64,000 nucleotides of DNA from Paraburkholderia domus (GTDB taxonomy: Bacteria > Pseudomonadota > Gammaproteobacteria > Burkholderiales > Burkholderiaceae): positions 248,001-312,000 of the forward strand of contig NZ_CAJNAT010000002.1 of NCBI RefSeq assembly GCF_905220705.1, read 5' to 3'. Each line of letters begins with the position of its first letter. Within the stretch, counting starts at the first letter, position 1. The notes under the pieces were generated by a model that ran no database searches, was not told where the DNA came from, and worked only from the letters and a program-made list of their open reading frames with translations. Below, one piece after another: positions 54,363-64,000 of this stretch. A program made the translations under genes and the position numbers.

Positions 54363-57300
54363 ATGGCCCACTTCTCGTGTTTCCCCGGCGCTTCGGCCCT
54401 TTCCGATTTCCGTCAAACCCGCCTGCTCGACACGCTTACGCGCATCGACGCCAACATCACTGGCGTGCGGGGGCAATATCTGCACTTCGTCAACGCGCAA
54501 ACGCCGCTGTCCGCGGAAGATAACGCGAAGATCGAAGCGCTGATGCACTACGGCGATCCGCTCGAAGAAACCAAAGAGCGCGGCACGGCCGACACGTTCC
54601 TCGTGGTGCCGCGCTTCGGCACGGTGTCGCCGTGGGCCAGCAAGGCAACCGATATTGCTCACCTCTGCGGTCTCACGCAGGTGCGCCGCATCGAGCGCGG
54701 CGTCGAATACACGGTCACGCTGAAAAGCGGTCTGCTGGGCGGCAAGAAGGCGCTTACCGACGAAGCACGGGCAGCCGTCGCCGCAGCGCTGCACGACCGC
54801 ATGACCGAAAGCGTGTCGCCTTCGCGCGATCACGCACTGCATCTGTTCGACGAACTGCCGGCCAAGCCGCTGCAAACCGTCGACGTGTTGAGCAAGGGCC
54901 GCGTCGCGCTGGAAGCGGCAAACACGGAACTGGGCCTCGCGCTCGCCGACGACGAAATCGACTACCTCGTCGACGCCTTCACGAAACTCGGCCGCAACCC
55001 GACCGATGTCGAGCTGATGATGTTCGCGCAGGCGAACAGCGAACACTGCCGTCACAAGATCTTCAATGCAGATTGGACGATCGACGGCGAGAAGCAGGAC
55101 ATCTCGTTGTTCAACATGATCCGCAACACGGAGAAGCTGAACCCGCAAGGCACCATCGTCGCGTATTCGGACAACTCGGCGATCATGGCCGGTGGCGTGG
55201 CTGAGCGCTGGTTCCCGCGAACGCCGGCTGACCTCGGTGCAAGCGAATTGCCCGAGCACTACCGCCGCAACGTCGAACTGACGCACACCTTGATGAAGGT
55301 GGAGACGCATAACCACCCAACCGCGATCTCGCCGTTCCCGGGCGCCTCGACCGGCTCAGGCGGCGAAATCCGCGACGAAGGCGCAACAGGTCGCGGTGCG
55401 CGTCCGAAGGCGGGTCTGGCGGGCTTCACGGTGTCGAATCTGGAATTGCCGGACGGCGTCGAAGCATGGGAAAACGCCCGTGATGCCGCGCAACCGCTGG
55501 CACACCGGAACCCGGACGACAAGCACGAAGCATATGGCCGTCCTGACCGCATCGCATCGCCGCTGCAAATCATGATCGACGGCCCGCTTGGCGGCGCCGC
55601 GTTCAACAACGAATTCGGCCGGCCGAATCTGGGTGGCTATTTCCGTGCGTACGAGCAGAACGTCGCGGGTCTGGTGCGCGGCTATCACAAGCCGATCATG
55701 ATCGCTGGCGGCATCGGCAATATCTCCGATCAGCACACGCACAAGCACGATCTGCCGGAAGGGTCGCTCCTGATCCAGATCGGCGGCCCGGGTATGCGTA
55801 TCGGCATGGGCGGCGGCGCCGCGAGCTCGATGGCGACCGGCACGAACACGGCTGAACTCGACTTCGACTCGGTTCAGCGTGGCAATCCGGAAATCGAGCG
55901 CCGTGCGCAGGAAGTCATCAACGCGTGCTGGCAACTCGGTGAGAAGAACCCGATTCTGAGCATCCACGACGTGGGCGCGGGCGGTCTGTCGAACGCGTTC
56001 CCGGAAGTGGTGGACGGCGCCAGCAAGGGCGCGATCTTCGATCTGCGCAAGATCCAGCTGGAAGAGAGCGGTTTGTCGCCGCGCGAAATCTGGTCGAACG
56101 AAGCGCAAGAACGTTACGTGCTGGCGATTGCGCCGGCCGATCTGCCGGCTTTCGAGGCGATGTGCAAGCGTGAGCGCTGCCCGTTCGCGGTGGTCGGCAC
56201 GGCTACGGCCGAACGTCAGTTGAAGGTGATCGACTCCGAAGCGAATGACGGCGCCGCACACGAGCCGGTCGACATGCCGATGGAAGTGCTGCTCGGCAAG
56301 GCGCCGCGCATGCATCGCGACGTGAAGCGCGTCGAGCAGAGACTCGAACCGGTGGACGTCACCGGCATCACGTTGTCGGAAGTCGCGGTCAGCGTGCTGC
56401 GTCACCCGACGGTTGCCAGCAAGTCGTTCCTGATCACGATCGGCGACCGCTCGGTGGGCGGCACGACCGCGCGCGACCAGATGGTCGGCCCGTGGCAAGT
56501 GCCGGTGGCCGACGTCGCGATTACGACAATGGACTACGCGGGTTTCCGCGGCGAAGCGATGACCATGGCCGAGCGTACGCCGCTCGCCGTGATCAACGCA
56601 CCGGCATCGGGCCGCATGGCGGTCGGCGAGGCGGTCACCAACATCGCGGCGGCGCCGATCGCGTCGCTCGATAAGCTCAAGCTGTCGGCGAACTGGATGG
56701 CCGCGTGCGGCGCAGCGGGCGAAGACGCCGCGCTGTACGACACGGTCAAGGCCATCGGCATGGAACTGTGCCCGGCGCTTGGCATCAGCATTCCGGTCGG
56801 CAAGGATTCGCTGTCCATGCGGACCAAGTGGGAAGACCGTGGCGTTGCGAAGGAAGTGGTCGCGCCGGTCTCGCTGATCATCACGGCATTCGCGCCGGTC
56901 GAAGACGTGCGTCAGCACCTCACGCCGCAACTGCGCCGCGCGAGCGGAGCGGATGGTGTGGGCGACTCCGTGCTGATCGCGATCGACCTCGGCCGCGCCA
57001 AGCATCGTCTGGGCGGCAGTATCCTCGCGCAAGTCACGCAGCAGGTCGGCGATACGGTGCCGGACGTCGACGATCCTGAGGATCTGAAGCGTTTCTTCGC
57101 TGCGATCCAGTCGCTCAATAGCGACGGCAAGCTGCTCGCGTACCACGACCGCTCAGATGGCGGTCTGTGGGCGACGGTTTGCGAAATGGCGTTTGCGGGT
57201 CACGTCGGCGTGTCGCTGAACGTCGACATGCTGGTGCTCGATCCGAACCACGAATCCGACTACGGCGACGCGAAAGACTGGGCGAAGCAGACCAGCGGCC

Positions 57301-58457
57301 GCCGTGAAGACCGCACGATCCGCGCGCTCTTTACCGAGGAACTCGGCGCCGTGATTCAAGTGCGCGCGACGGACCGCGATGCGGTGCTGGGCGCATTGCG
57401 CGAACACGGCCTGGCGGCATGCTCGCACGTGATCGGCAAGATCAACGAGCGCGACACGATCGAAATTTATCGCGACGCAAAGAAGATCTACGACGCACCG
57501 CGTACCGAGTTGCATCGCGCGTGGAGCGAAGTGAGCTGGCGTATTTCGCGTCTGCGCGACAACCCGGCTTGCGCCGATGCCGAATACGACGCGCTTTCCG
57601 ACGCCGCCGATCCGGGCATCTCGCCGATCCTCACGTTCGATCCTTCGGAAGACGTTGCCGCACCGTTCGTTGGCAAGAGCGCACGCCCCCGTGTTGCGAT
57701 CCTGCGTGAGCAGGGCGTGAACTCGCACCTCGAAACCGCCTATGCATTCGATCGCGCCGGTTTCGACGCGCACGACGTCCACATGAGCGACCTGCTGGCC
57801 GGCCGCGCCAACCTGGCGGATTTCGCCGGTGCGGTGGCGTGCGGCGGCTTCTCGTACGGCGACACGCTGGGTGCCGGTGAAGGCTGGGCGAAGGCGATCC
57901 GCTTCAACTCGCAACTGGCCGATATGTTCGCCGCGTTCTTCGGCCGTGAAGACACGTTTGCGCTGGGCATCTGCAACGGCTGCCAGATGATGAGCAGCCT
58001 CGCGTCGATGATTCCGGGCGCCGAAGCCTGGCCGAAGTTCACGCGCAACAAGTCGGAGAAATTCGAAGCGCGCTTCTCGCTGGTCGAAGTGCAGGCTTCG
58101 CCGTCGATCTTCTTCGCAGGCATGGAAGGCTCGCGCATTCCGGTGGCGATCGCGCACGGCGAAGGTTACGCGGACTTCTCGCAGCAAGGCGACGCGTCGA
58201 AGGTAGCGGTGGCGATGCGTTACGTCGATCATCGTGGCGTGGCAACGGAGCAGTACCCGTTCAACCCGAACGGTTCGCCGGACGGCATCACGTCGGTCAC
58301 GACGCCTGATGGCCGCTTCAGCGTGCTGATGCCGCACACCGAGCGCGTGCATCGCGCGGTGCAGATGAGCTGGCATCCGGAAGGCTGGGGTGAGGGCAGC
58401 ACGGACGCAAGCCCGTGGCTGCGCGTGTTCCAGAACGCACGCCGCTGGTTGGGGTGA
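54363..58457 (+). CDS. purL: Phosphoribosylformylglycinamidine synthase (PurL, long form)
   Basis: A 1364-residue single-chain enzyme of purine synthesis that converts FGAR and glutamine to FGAM. It has an N-terminal PurS-like domain, two AIRS-type synthase halves (e.g. [45 protein letters not shown] block near residues 315-340, and [16 protein letters not shown]), and a C-terminal glutamine amidotransferase with nucleophile C1204 in GICNGCQ and His/Glu in [11 protein letters not shown]. Slightly longer than E. coli PurL (1295). It stands alone with its own terminator. Confidence 0.98.
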   Translation: MAHFSCFPGASALSDFRQTRLLDTLTRIDANITGVRGQYLHFVNAQTPLSAEDNAKIEALMHYGDPLEETKERGTADTFLVVPRFGTVSPWASKATDIAHLCGLTQVRRIERGVEYTVTLKSGLLGGKKALTDEARAAVAAALHDRMTESVSPSRDHALHLFDELPAKPLQTVDVLSKGRVALEAANTELGLALADDEIDYLVDAFTKLGRNPTDVELMMFAQANSEHCRHKIFNADWTIDGEKQDISLFNMIRNTEKLNPQGTIVAYSDNSAIMAGGVAERWFPRTPADLGASELPEHYRRNVELTHTLMKVETHNHPTAISPFPGASTGSGGEIRDEGATGRGARPKAGLAGFTVSNLELPDGVEAWENARDAAQPLAHRNPDDKHEAYGRPDRIASPLQIMIDGPLGGAAFNNEFGRPNLGGYFRAYEQNVAGLVRGYHKPIMIAGGIGNISDQHTHKHDLPEGSLLIQIGGPGMRIGMGGGAASSMATGTNTAELDFDSVQRGNPEIERRAQEVINACWQLGEKNPILSIHDVGAGGLSNAFPEVVDGASKGAIFDLRKIQLEESGLSPREIWSNEAQERYVLAIAPADLPAFEAMCKRERCPFAVVGTATAERQLKVIDSEANDGAAHEPVDMPMEVLLGKAPRMHRDVKRVEQRLEPVDVTGITLSEVAVSVLRHPTVASKSFLITIGDRSVGGTTARDQMVGPWQVPVADVAITTMDYAGFRGEAMTMAERTPLAVINAPASGRMAVGEAVTNIAAAPIASLDKLKLSANWMAACGAAGEDAALYDTVKAIGMELCPALGISIPVGKDSLSMRTKWEDRGVAKEVVAPVSLIITAFAPVEDVRQHLTPQLRRASGADGVGDSVLIAIDLGRAKHRLGGSILAQVTQQVGDTVPDVDDPEDLKRFFAAIQSLNSDGKLLAYHDRSDGGLWATVCEMAFAGHVGVSLNVDMLVLDPNHESDYGDAKDWAKQTSGRREDRTIRALFTEELGAVIQVRATDRDAVLGALREHGLAACSHVIGKINERDTIEIYRDAKKIYDAPRTELHRAWSEVSWRISRLRDNPACADAEYDALSDAADPGISPILTFDPSEDVAAPFVGKSARPRVAILREQGVNSHLETAYAFDRAGFDAHDVHMSDLLAGRANLADFAGAVACGGFSYGDTLGAGEGWAKAIRFNSQLADMFAAFFGREDTFALGICNGCQMMSSLASMIPGAEAWPKFTRNKSEKFEARFSLVEVQASPSIFFAGMEGSRIPVAIAHGEGYADFSQQGDASKVAVAMRYVDHRGVATEQYPFNPNGSPDGITSVTTPDGRFSVLMPHTERVHRAVQMSWHPEGWGEGSTDASPWLRVFQNARRWLG

Positions 58458-58465
58458 TAGTGGAA

Positions 58466-58499
58466 AACAAAAAAACCGCCACGAGGGCGGTTTTTTTGT
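58466..58499. terminator. Bidirectional terminator between purL and the parvulin gene
   Basis: AACAAAAAAACCGCC pairs with GGCGGTTTTTTTGTT; A- and T-runs on both sides fit the convergent genes. Confidence 0.9.
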
Positions 58500-58523
58500 T
58501 CTGAAGCAGCCGGTAAAAACCGC

Positions 58524-59303
58524 TTACTGAATCTTCGCGTTCTTACGCAGACCTTCTTCGAACGCCTGCAGCTTCTCCTGCTGGATCTGCTGCACGATTT
58601 GCGGACGCACTTGTTCGAGCGGCGGCGGCGTGATGTCGCGCACGTCGTCGACTCGGATGATGTGCCAGCCGAATTGCGTATGCACCGGCGTGTCGGTCAT
58701 CTGGCCTTTCTGCAGATGCGTGGCCGCGTCCGCGAATTCAGGCACGTAGGCCTTCGGGTCCGACCAGTCCAGATCGCCGCCGTTCTTGCCCGATCCCGGG
58801 TCCTTCGAGTATTGCTTGGCGAGATCTTCGAAGCTCGCGCCGGCCTTGATCTTGGCGATCAGATCCTTTGCTTGCTGTTCGTTGTCCACGAGGATGTGGT
58901 GCAGGTGATATTCCTTGCCGCCCGCGTCCTTGATCAGCGCGTTGTAACGCGCGGTCACTTCGGCGTCGCTCGGCGTGTTGTTCTTCACGAAGTCTTCGAT
59001 CAGCGCGCGCAGCACGACGGTTTGCTGGGCAACGGCGATTTGTGCCTTGATGTCCGGCCGATTCGGCAGGCCGCGGCGCAGCGCTTCCTGCATCAGGATT
59101 TCGCGGTTCACCAGCTCTTCGCGCACAGCCATTTGCAGTTGCGGCGTGTTTTGCTGGCCTTGATGAACCAGTTGATCGATCAGTGCGTCGGCGCGCGCTT
59201 TCGGAATCGGCGTGCCGTTTACGACAGCGATGTTCTGTGCGAATGCAGGTGCGGCCGCAAACGCAGCCAGCAATACCCAAAGGTGGGTTTTCTTCAAGGT
59301 CAT
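58524..59303 (-). CDS. Exported parvulin-type peptidylprolyl isomerase
   Basis: A 259-residue protein with a signal peptide (residues 1-22, AFA-QN). A SurA-N/PrsA-like helical segment (28-120) precedes a parvulin domain (about 130-225) with YHLHHILVDNEQQAK, GKNGGDLDW and TQFGWHIIRVDDV. It assists folding of periplasmic or outer-membrane proteins. It is the last of three minus-strand genes (YciB, BolA, this), with an 11-base gap from the BolA gene, so they are probably one operon. Confidence 0.93.
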   Translation of the reverse strand: MTLKKTHLWVLLAAFAAAPAFAQNIAVVNGTPIPKARADALIDQLVHQGQQNTPQLQMAVREELVNREILMQEALRRGLPNRPDIKAQIAVAQQTVVLRALIEDFVKNNTPSDAEVTARYNALIKDAGGKEYHLHHILVDNEQQAKDLIAKIKAGASFEDLAKQYSKDPGSGKNGGDLDWSDPKAYVPEFADAATHLQKGQMTDTPVHTQFGWHIIRVDDVRDITPPPLEQVRPQIVQQIQQEKLQAFEEGLRKNAKIQ

Positions 59304-59314
59304 CGAAAGGTTTC

Positions 59315-59629
59315 CTAGCGGGGCAACAAAGCGAATTCTTCGGGCGTATACGCCGTGATTGCAAGGGCGTGAATGCCGCGCTGCATGGCATCGGCCAGCG
59401 CATCATACACCATGCGATGCCGCGCCACGCGGGCTTTCCCGGCGAATGCGGCGGCCACGATCGTGACACTGAAATGACCGCCGGCGGAGGCGCCGGCGTG
59501 GCCCGCGTGCTGCGCGCTGTCGTCCGTGATCTGGATCGAGGCGACCGGCGCGAGCGCGGCGGTGAGGCGCGCCTCGATCAGCGCGGCGCGCTCGGCGGTG
59601 GTGGCGTGCATGAACACATCGTTCGTCAT
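59315..59629 (-). CDS. BolA-family protein
   Basis: A 104-residue member of the BolA/IbaG family: HFSVTIVAAAFAGKARVARHRMVYDAL and IHALAITAYTPEE match the core fold with its conserved RHRMVY segment. BolA proteins pair with monothiol glutaredoxins in iron-sulfur cluster handling and affect morphology. An Ala/Gly/His-rich loop (HAGHAGASAGGH) lies before the core. It starts two bases before the YciB stop on the same strand, suggesting coupling. Confidence 0.9.
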   Translation of the reverse strand: MTNDVFMHATTAERAALIEARLTAALAPVASIQITDDSAQHAGHAGASAGGHFSVTIVAAAFAGKARVARHRMVYDALADAMQRGIHALAITAYTPEEFALLPR

Positions 59630-59630
59630 G

Positions 59631-60161
59631 TCATTCTTCCTTCATATACTTCGACAGCCACAAACTCTGCCCGACGATGAATACCACGAGGCACCCGGTC
59701 GCGCCGAACAGCTTGAAATTGACCCACTGGTCGGTCGTGTAGTGATACGCGACGAACAGGTTAACCAGTCCGAGCAGCACGAAGAAGATCGCCCAGACAA
59801 TGTTCAGCTTGCCCCAGATCGTGTGTGGCAGCGTGATCTGCTTGCCCATCATCGCTTCGATCAGGTTCTTGTTGAAGGCCACCTGCGAGACGATCAGCGC
59901 GACCGAAAACGCCCAGTACAACACGGTCGGCTTCCATTTGATAAAGGTGTCGTTATGCAGCACGAGCGTCGCGCCGCCAAATACGGTGACGACGCCGAGG
60001 CTCACCCACAGCATCGGGTCGACCTTGCGATGGCGGAACGCCACCCAAGCGATCTGCACCAGCGTGGCAACGATCGCCACTGCCGTCGCCGTAAAAATGC
60101 CCCATATCTTGAAGGTGACGAAGAACAGGATGATCGGGAACAGATCGAACAGGAATTTCAT
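59631..60161 (-). CDS. yciB: Inner-membrane septation protein A (YciB family)
   Basis: A 176-residue membrane protein with about five helices. [50 protein letters not shown] (split blocks around residues 52-83), [24 protein letters not shown] and the C-terminal [17 protein letters not shown] match YciB/IspZ. It is linked to envelope integrity and cell division in enterobacteria. First of the yciB-bolA-parvulin group. Confidence 0.95.
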   Translation of the reverse strand: MKFLFDLFPIILFFVTFKIWGIFTATAVAIVATLVQIAWVAFRHRKVDPMLWVSLGVVTVFGGATLVLHNDTFIKWKPTVLYWAFSVALIVSQVAFNKNLIEAMMGKQITLPHTIWGKLNIVWAIFFVLLGLVNLFVAYHYTTDQWVNFKLFGATGCLVVFIVGQSLWLSKYMKEE

Positions 60162-60439
60162 TATCTGGTCGGGAATTCGGAGAGTGGGTCGGAGAAAGAG
60201 GGACGCGGCGCGAGGCGCCAGTGGTGGTTGGCTGCATGAACCCGCCGCCGCAGCTGGTGAACGGTGCTGGCCAGTGCTAGCTGCCGCTCGTTGCCTGACT
60301 GCAGACCGTGGGTTGTCCGGTTCGCAAGCCGGATGAAGGGTGTTGCGGCCGACGGGCGGGTGATGCAGCTAGCGTGCGTGCATGCACCGATGGCCCGCCG
60401 GCCGCGCATCATTCAACTGGCGCCGAACTCCGCGCTGCT

Positions 60440-60862
60440 TTACTTGGGCTCGAATTGTAACGCAGCCGAATTGATGCAGTAACGCAGACCGGTCGGCGCA
60501 GGTCCGTCTTCGAACACGTGGCCCAGATGCGCGCCGCAGTTCTTGCACTGCACCTCGATGCGCAGCATGCCGTGCGTGCGGTCGGTTTTTTCGGCAATCA
60601 CTTCGCCGTTGATCGGTTTGAAGTAGCTCGGCCAGCCGCAACCGGCGTCGAACTTGGTGTCCGATTCGAACAGCGGCGTGCCGCAGCAGACGCAGTCATA
60701 GATGCCGCGGTCCCAATGGTCGTGATAACGGCCGGTAAAGGGGCGCTCAGTGGCCGCGTTGCGCGTCACCTGGTATTCGATGTCGGAGAGCTGCTTGCGC
60801 CACTCGGCGTCGTCTTTCTGGATGGCGGGGGCTTCGGTGTTGAGGTCGTCGGGCTTGCTCAT
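60440..60862 (-). CDS. msrB: Peptide methionine-(R)-S-oxide reductase MsrB
   Basis: A 140-residue enzyme reducing methionine-R-sulfoxide in proteins. The zinc site is formed by CVCCGTPLF and [10 protein letters not shown], and the catalytic Cys is in RYCINSAAL near residue 131. [11 protein letters not shown] and the HVFEDGP block are conserved. No signal peptide, so it is cytosolic. It is 39 bases downstream of selO on the same strand, forming a plausible redox-repair operon. Confidence 0.96.
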   Translation of the reverse strand: MSKPDDLNTEAPAIQKDDAEWRKQLSDIEYQVTRNAATERPFTGRYHDHWDRGIYDCVCCGTPLFESDTKFDAGCGWPSYFKPINGEVIAEKTDRTHGMLRIEVQCKNCGAHLGHVFEDGPAPTGLRYCINSAALQFEPK

Positions 60863-60901
60863 GGTAGGGATTCCTGTCTCGGGGTTATTTTTTGGGGCTC
60901 G

Positions 60902-62473
60902 TCACGAAGAGCAACTCACTTCCAGCGAGCTGGCCCAATCTGGCGGCAGCCCCGCATACGCTTCATATTCCGGTTGCTCGTCGAACGGACGGCGCAGGAC
61001 GGCTGCCAAACGTTCCACTTCGGAGAAGTCCTTCTCTTTCGCACGGCGGATCGCCGTTTCCGCCAGATGATTACGAAGTACGAATTTGGGGTTCACACGG
61101 TTCATTGCAATGGCGCGTGTCGCGTCGTCGCGTGTTTCTTCGGACAGGCGCGCGCGGTAGTCGTTCACCCACGCATCGAACGCTGCGCGGTCGAGGAACA
61201 GGTCGCGCACCGGCGCGTCGCCGCTTGCGTCGTGCTTCGAAATGCGCGCCAGATTGCGGAACGTCAGCGTGAAATCCGCACGGTTGGCGTGCATGACTTC
61301 GAACAGACGGTTGACCAGCGAAGCGTCGCCCGACGTGTCATCGCCGTCGCGCTCGGTGTCGAGGCCGAGCTTGGCGCGCATGCGCTTTTCCAGCGCCGGC
61401 GCGAAACGGTTTTTGAAGCCGCCGAGCACACGCTGCGCGTCTTCGATCGCCTTGTCGCCGCGCACGCTTTCCTCGTGCTGAACGCCCAGCAGCGGCAGCA
61501 GCCCTTGCGCGAGGCAAAAGAGGTTCCAGTACGCGATCTGCGGTTGCATCTTGTACGCGTAGCGGCCTTGCGAATCAGAGTGATTGCAGATGTAGCCGGC
61601 GTCGAAGCCGTCCATGAAACCGAACGGGCCGTAGTCGATCGTGAGACCGAGGATCGACATGTTGTCGGTATTCATCACGCCGTGGCAGAAGCCGACGGCT
61701 TGCCATTCGACCATCAGATCGGCCGTCGACATCACCGCTTCATTCAGCAGCGCGAGATATGGATCATCGGCTTCGCGGCAATGCGGATAGAAACGGTCGA
61801 TCACGTGATCGGCGAGCGCGCGCAGCGCATCGACGCGATCGTTCGAATAGAAATGCTCGAAGTGGCCGAAGCGTACGAAACTCGGCGCCACGCGCGTGAC
61901 GACTGCAGCGGTTTCGATTTCCTCGCGGCGCACTGGCTGGTCGGAGCCGATCACACACAGCGCGCGCGTGGTCGGAATGCCGAGGTGATGCATCGCTTCC
62001 GAACACAGATATTCGCGGATTGACGAGCGCAGCACGGCGCGGCCGTCGCCCATGCGCGAATAGGGCGTGCGGCCCGCGCCTTTGAGCTGCAGTTCGAAGC
62101 GATGGCCGTCGTGTTCGACTTCGCCGAGACCGAGCGCGCGGCCGTCGCCGAGCTGGCCGGCCCACACGCCGAACTGATGCCCCGAATACACCGACGCGTA
62201 CGGCAGTGCCGCGGAAGGCCATTCACGCGTGGCGTTGCCGGAGAACAGCTCGGCAAAGCCCGGATCATTCTGGAGCCCGGGCTCTAAACCGAGCAACGCA
62301 GCGGTTTCTTCGGAGAATCCGACCACGTAAGGCGCACTAAGCGGAGCCGCGGGTAGCCGCGTCAGAAACGCGCTACCAAGCCGTGCAAATGCGCTTTCAG
62401 GCGAGGTAATAAGTGCGTCGGAAAGAGCCGACAAAGGCCCGGATAACCCTGCAATGCTTGGGGAAAACGACAT
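60902..62473 (-). CDS. selO: Protein adenylyltransferase SelO (YdiU)
   Basis: A 523-residue pseudokinase-fold enzyme that transfers AMP to proteins. Diagnostic segments are [43 protein letters not shown] block (about residues 108-133), [36 protein letters not shown] metal/base segment, and [12 protein letters not shown]. It ends in EVSCSS, with a Cys third from the end. That is the position of selenocysteine in animal SELENOO. It is followed by msrB and divergent from the acyl-CoA ligase. Confidence 0.96.
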   Translation of the reverse strand: MSFSPSIAGLSGPLSALSDALITSPESAFARLGSAFLTRLPAAPLSAPYVVGFSEETAALLGLEPGLQNDPGFAELFSGNATREWPSAALPYASVYSGHQFGVWAGQLGDGRALGLGEVEHDGHRFELQLKGAGRTPYSRMGDGRAVLRSSIREYLCSEAMHHLGIPTTRALCVIGSDQPVRREEIETAAVVTRVAPSFVRFGHFEHFYSNDRVDALRALADHVIDRFYPHCREADDPYLALLNEAVMSTADLMVEWQAVGFCHGVMNTDNMSILGLTIDYGPFGFMDGFDAGYICNHSDSQGRYAYKMQPQIAYWNLFCLAQGLLPLLGVQHEESVRGDKAIEDAQRVLGGFKNRFAPALEKRMRAKLGLDTERDGDDTSGDASLVNRLFEVMHANRADFTLTFRNLARISKHDASGDAPVRDLFLDRAAFDAWVNDYRARLSEETRDDATRAIAMNRVNPKFVLRNHLAETAIRRAKEKDFSEVERLAAVLRRPFDEQPEYEAYAGLPPDWASSLEVSCSS

Positions 62474-62718
62474 ATTGAGCGCCTCTGGATTAACCGATAT
62501 TGTAAGTCCGCGCCCGCGGAGCTGCTGGCCGGCCCTTCGCCCGAGGTTTAGCCAGACACACGCCTGCGTGCCGGGCGTCTCCTGCCGGAGCGCTCCTGCG
62601 CCGTTTCAGAGTACGCCACGCGACCCGCCGGAATGTCCTTTGCGATTGACCGGAGCGCGCCGCGTGGCGCCCGAGCTGCCACCCCAATGACGCAAAAAAG
62701 GCGAGGAGACCTCTTTTT

Positions 62719-64000
62719 ATGACGACGCCGCTGCTTGGCCAGATGATGGACGTGCCGCTCACCGTGTCCTCGTTGCTCGCGCATGCCGCGCGGCATTTCG
62801 GCGACACCGAGATCGTGTCGCGGCGCATCGAAGGCGACGTGCATCGCTACACCTACCGCGATTGCGAAAAGCGCGCCAAGCAGCTGGCGCAGGCGCTGAT
62901 TGCGCTCGGCGTCGAGCCCGGCGAGCGGGTGGCCACGCTGGCCTGGAACGGCTACCGGCATCTGGAAGCGTATTACGGCACGACGGGCTTCGGCGCCGTG
63001 TGCCACACGATCAATCCGCGCCTCTTTCCCGATCAGATCGCCTACATCATCAACCACGCCGACGACGCCTACGTGCTCTTCGACACCACGTTCGCGCCGC
63101 TTGTCGATGCCTTGGCGCCGCAGTGCCCCAAAGTACGCGGCTGGATCGCCCTGGCCGACGAAGCCCATCTGCCGAAGATGCAAACGCAGGTGCTGAGCTA
63201 CGAAACGTTGGTAGAAGCGCAGGACGGCAATTACGACTGGCCGCAACTCGACGAACGTCAAGCGTCTTACCTCTGCTATACGTCGGGCACGACCGGCAAT
63301 CCGAAAGGCGCGCTGTATTCGCACCGCTCGACAGTCCTGCACGCGTTCGGCGCATCGCTGCCCGATGCGATGAGCTTGTCCGCGCGCGACTCCGTGTTGC
63401 CGGTCGTGCCGATGTTCCATGTGAACGCCTGGGGCATTCCGCACTCCGCGCCACTGACCGGCGCGAAGCTCGTGTTTCCCGGCAAGGATCTCGACGGTAA
63501 ATCGCTCTATGAATTGATGGAAAGCGAACGCGTCACGTATTCGGCCGGTGTGCCGACCGTATGGCTCGGTTTGCTCAACCACCTGCGCGAGGCCGGCGTG
63601 CGGTTCTCGTCGCTCAATCGTACGGTGATCGGCGGTTCAGCGTGCCCGCCGGCAATGCTGCGTGCCTTCGAGGACGACTACGGCGTGCAGGTGATCCATG
63701 CCTGGGGCATGACCGAAATGTCGCCGCTTGGCACCTTGTCGAAGCTGACGTGGGAGCAGAGCCAGCGCTCGCTGCCTGAGCAGCGCAAGTTGCTCGAGAA
63801 GCAGGGCCATGCGATCTACGGCGTCGATATGAAGATCGTCGGCGAAGACGGGCGCGATTTGCCGTGGGACGGTGTGGCGTTCGGCGATCTGCACGTACGC
63901 GGCCCTTGGGTGATCGACCGGTATTTCCGCAAGGACGATTCGCCGCTGGTGGATGGCTGGTTCCCCACCGGCGACGTCGCCACCATCGACCGGGACAGCT
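62719..64000 (+). CDS. Acyl-CoA synthetase (AMP-binding), 3' end outside window
   Basis: The frame opens with an ATG at 62719 preceded by GAGGAGA and runs off the window end after 427 codons, so the C-terminal lid domain is missing. The AMP-binding P-loop YTSGTTGNPKG lies at about residues 187-197, followed by PMFHVNAWGIPH and the adenine motif HAWGMTEMSPLG, and WFPTGDV near the edge. The sequence is of the medium/long-chain fatty acyl-CoA ligase class (AlkK/DmdB-like), which activates an acid via an acyl-adenylate. The exact chain preference cannot be told. It is divergent from selO with a 245-base gap. Confidence 0.93.
   Translation, partial: MTTPLLGQMMDVPLTVSSLLAHAARHFGDTEIVSRRIEGDVHRYTYRDCEKRAKQLAQALIALGVEPGERVATLAWNGYRHLEAYYGTTGFGAVCHTINPRLFPDQIAYIINHADDAYVLFDTTFAPLVDALAPQCPKVRGWIALADEAHLPKMQTQVLSYETLVEAQDGNYDWPQLDERQASYLCYTSGTTGNPKGALYSHRSTVLHAFGASLPDAMSLSARDSVLPVVPMFHVNAWGIPHSAPLTGAKLVFPGKDLDGKSLYELMESERVTYSAGVPTVWLGLLNHLREAGVRFSSLNRTVIGGSACPPAMLRAFEDDYGVQVIHAWGMTEMSPLGTLSKLTWEQSQRSLPEQRKLLEKQGHAIYGVDMKIVGEDGRDLPWDGVAFGDLHVRGPWVIDRYFRKDDSPLVDGWFPTGDVATIDRDS

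Noticed and set aside
55356..57146. Long antisense frames across purL (also 57153-58376)
   Set aside because: Both are complements of strongly biased purL codons, with Arg/Ala/His-rich products and no ribosome sites.
60518..62023. Long frame antisense to msrB and selO
   Set aside because: It crosses two recognised genes on the other strand and has no family resemblance.
62862..63500. A plus-strand frame inside the acyl-CoA ligase
   Set aside because: The frame starting at 62719 carries the AMP-binding motif; this one is out of frame and Arg-rich.

Overview
The window is a 64 kb stretch of ordinary, gene-dense, GC-rich chromosome. It most likely comes from a Burkholderiaceae beta-proteobacterium, and Paraburkholderia is my best guess. 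The reasons are the strong G/C preference at third codon positions, the RisA/OmpR-EnvZ pair, the gene order tig-clpP-clpX-lon-hup-(tRNA-Val, tRNA-Asp)-ppiD, and an intergenic repeat family I associate with this group (22.2 kb). The genus is inference; no search was run. I see no prophage, insertion sequence, CRISPR array, integrase or plasmid gene.

Layout. 1-8.8 kb: the 3' end of ligD (non-homologous end joining), a divergent LysR regulator / MDR oxidoreductase pair, a small secreted protein, a FetAB-type metal exporter and a large AsmA-family envelope protein. 8.9-14.1 kb: an uncharacterised small protein, then a signalling cluster of a membrane histidine kinase, a single-domain Rcp1-like receiver and a REC-PAS-kinase-REC hybrid. 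14.2-22.1 kb: mscL, a PLP dehydratase, argE, mfd and divergent ispD-ispF. 22.1-29.1 kb: an intergenic repeat, ahpC, the EnvZ/OmpR (RisS/RisA) pair, a small secreted protein, and a DUF1800/DUF1501 pair whose second member has a twin-arginine signal.

29.2-37 kb: a squalene-synthase-fold protein with a damaged first metal-binding motif, tRNA-Leu(UAG), an unrecognised 97-residue protein divergent from a DUF2339/DUF3999 membrane pair, a MarR regulator and glycerate kinase. 37.6-46.9 kb: the protein quality-control island (trigger factor, ClpP, ClpX, Lon, HU, two tRNAs, PpiD). 47-54 kb: a lipoprotein, a TesA-type esterase and a YbbA-type ATPase whose start codons overlap divergently, pgi, a bifunctional NAD(P)HX repair enzyme and a DadA-like oxidoreductase. 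54.4-64 kb: purL, a parvulin-type isomerase with a BolA protein and YciB, msrB with selO, and the 5' part of an acyl-CoA ligase cut by the window edge.

Themes: envelope and periplasm upkeep (AsmA, PpiD, parvulin, MscL, YciB, DUF2339/3999, OmpR/EnvZ), proteolysis and folding, and oxidative or metabolite repair (AhpC, MsrB, SelO, NnrDE). Most of this is conserved core genome. I do not see a clear new defence, mobile or biosynthetic system. The places most likely to hold undescribed biology are the DUF1800/DUF1501 export unit beside OmpR, the DUF2339/DUF3999 unit with its divergent small protein, the kinase-receiver-hybrid cluster, and the squalene-synthase-like protein with a non-canonical active site.
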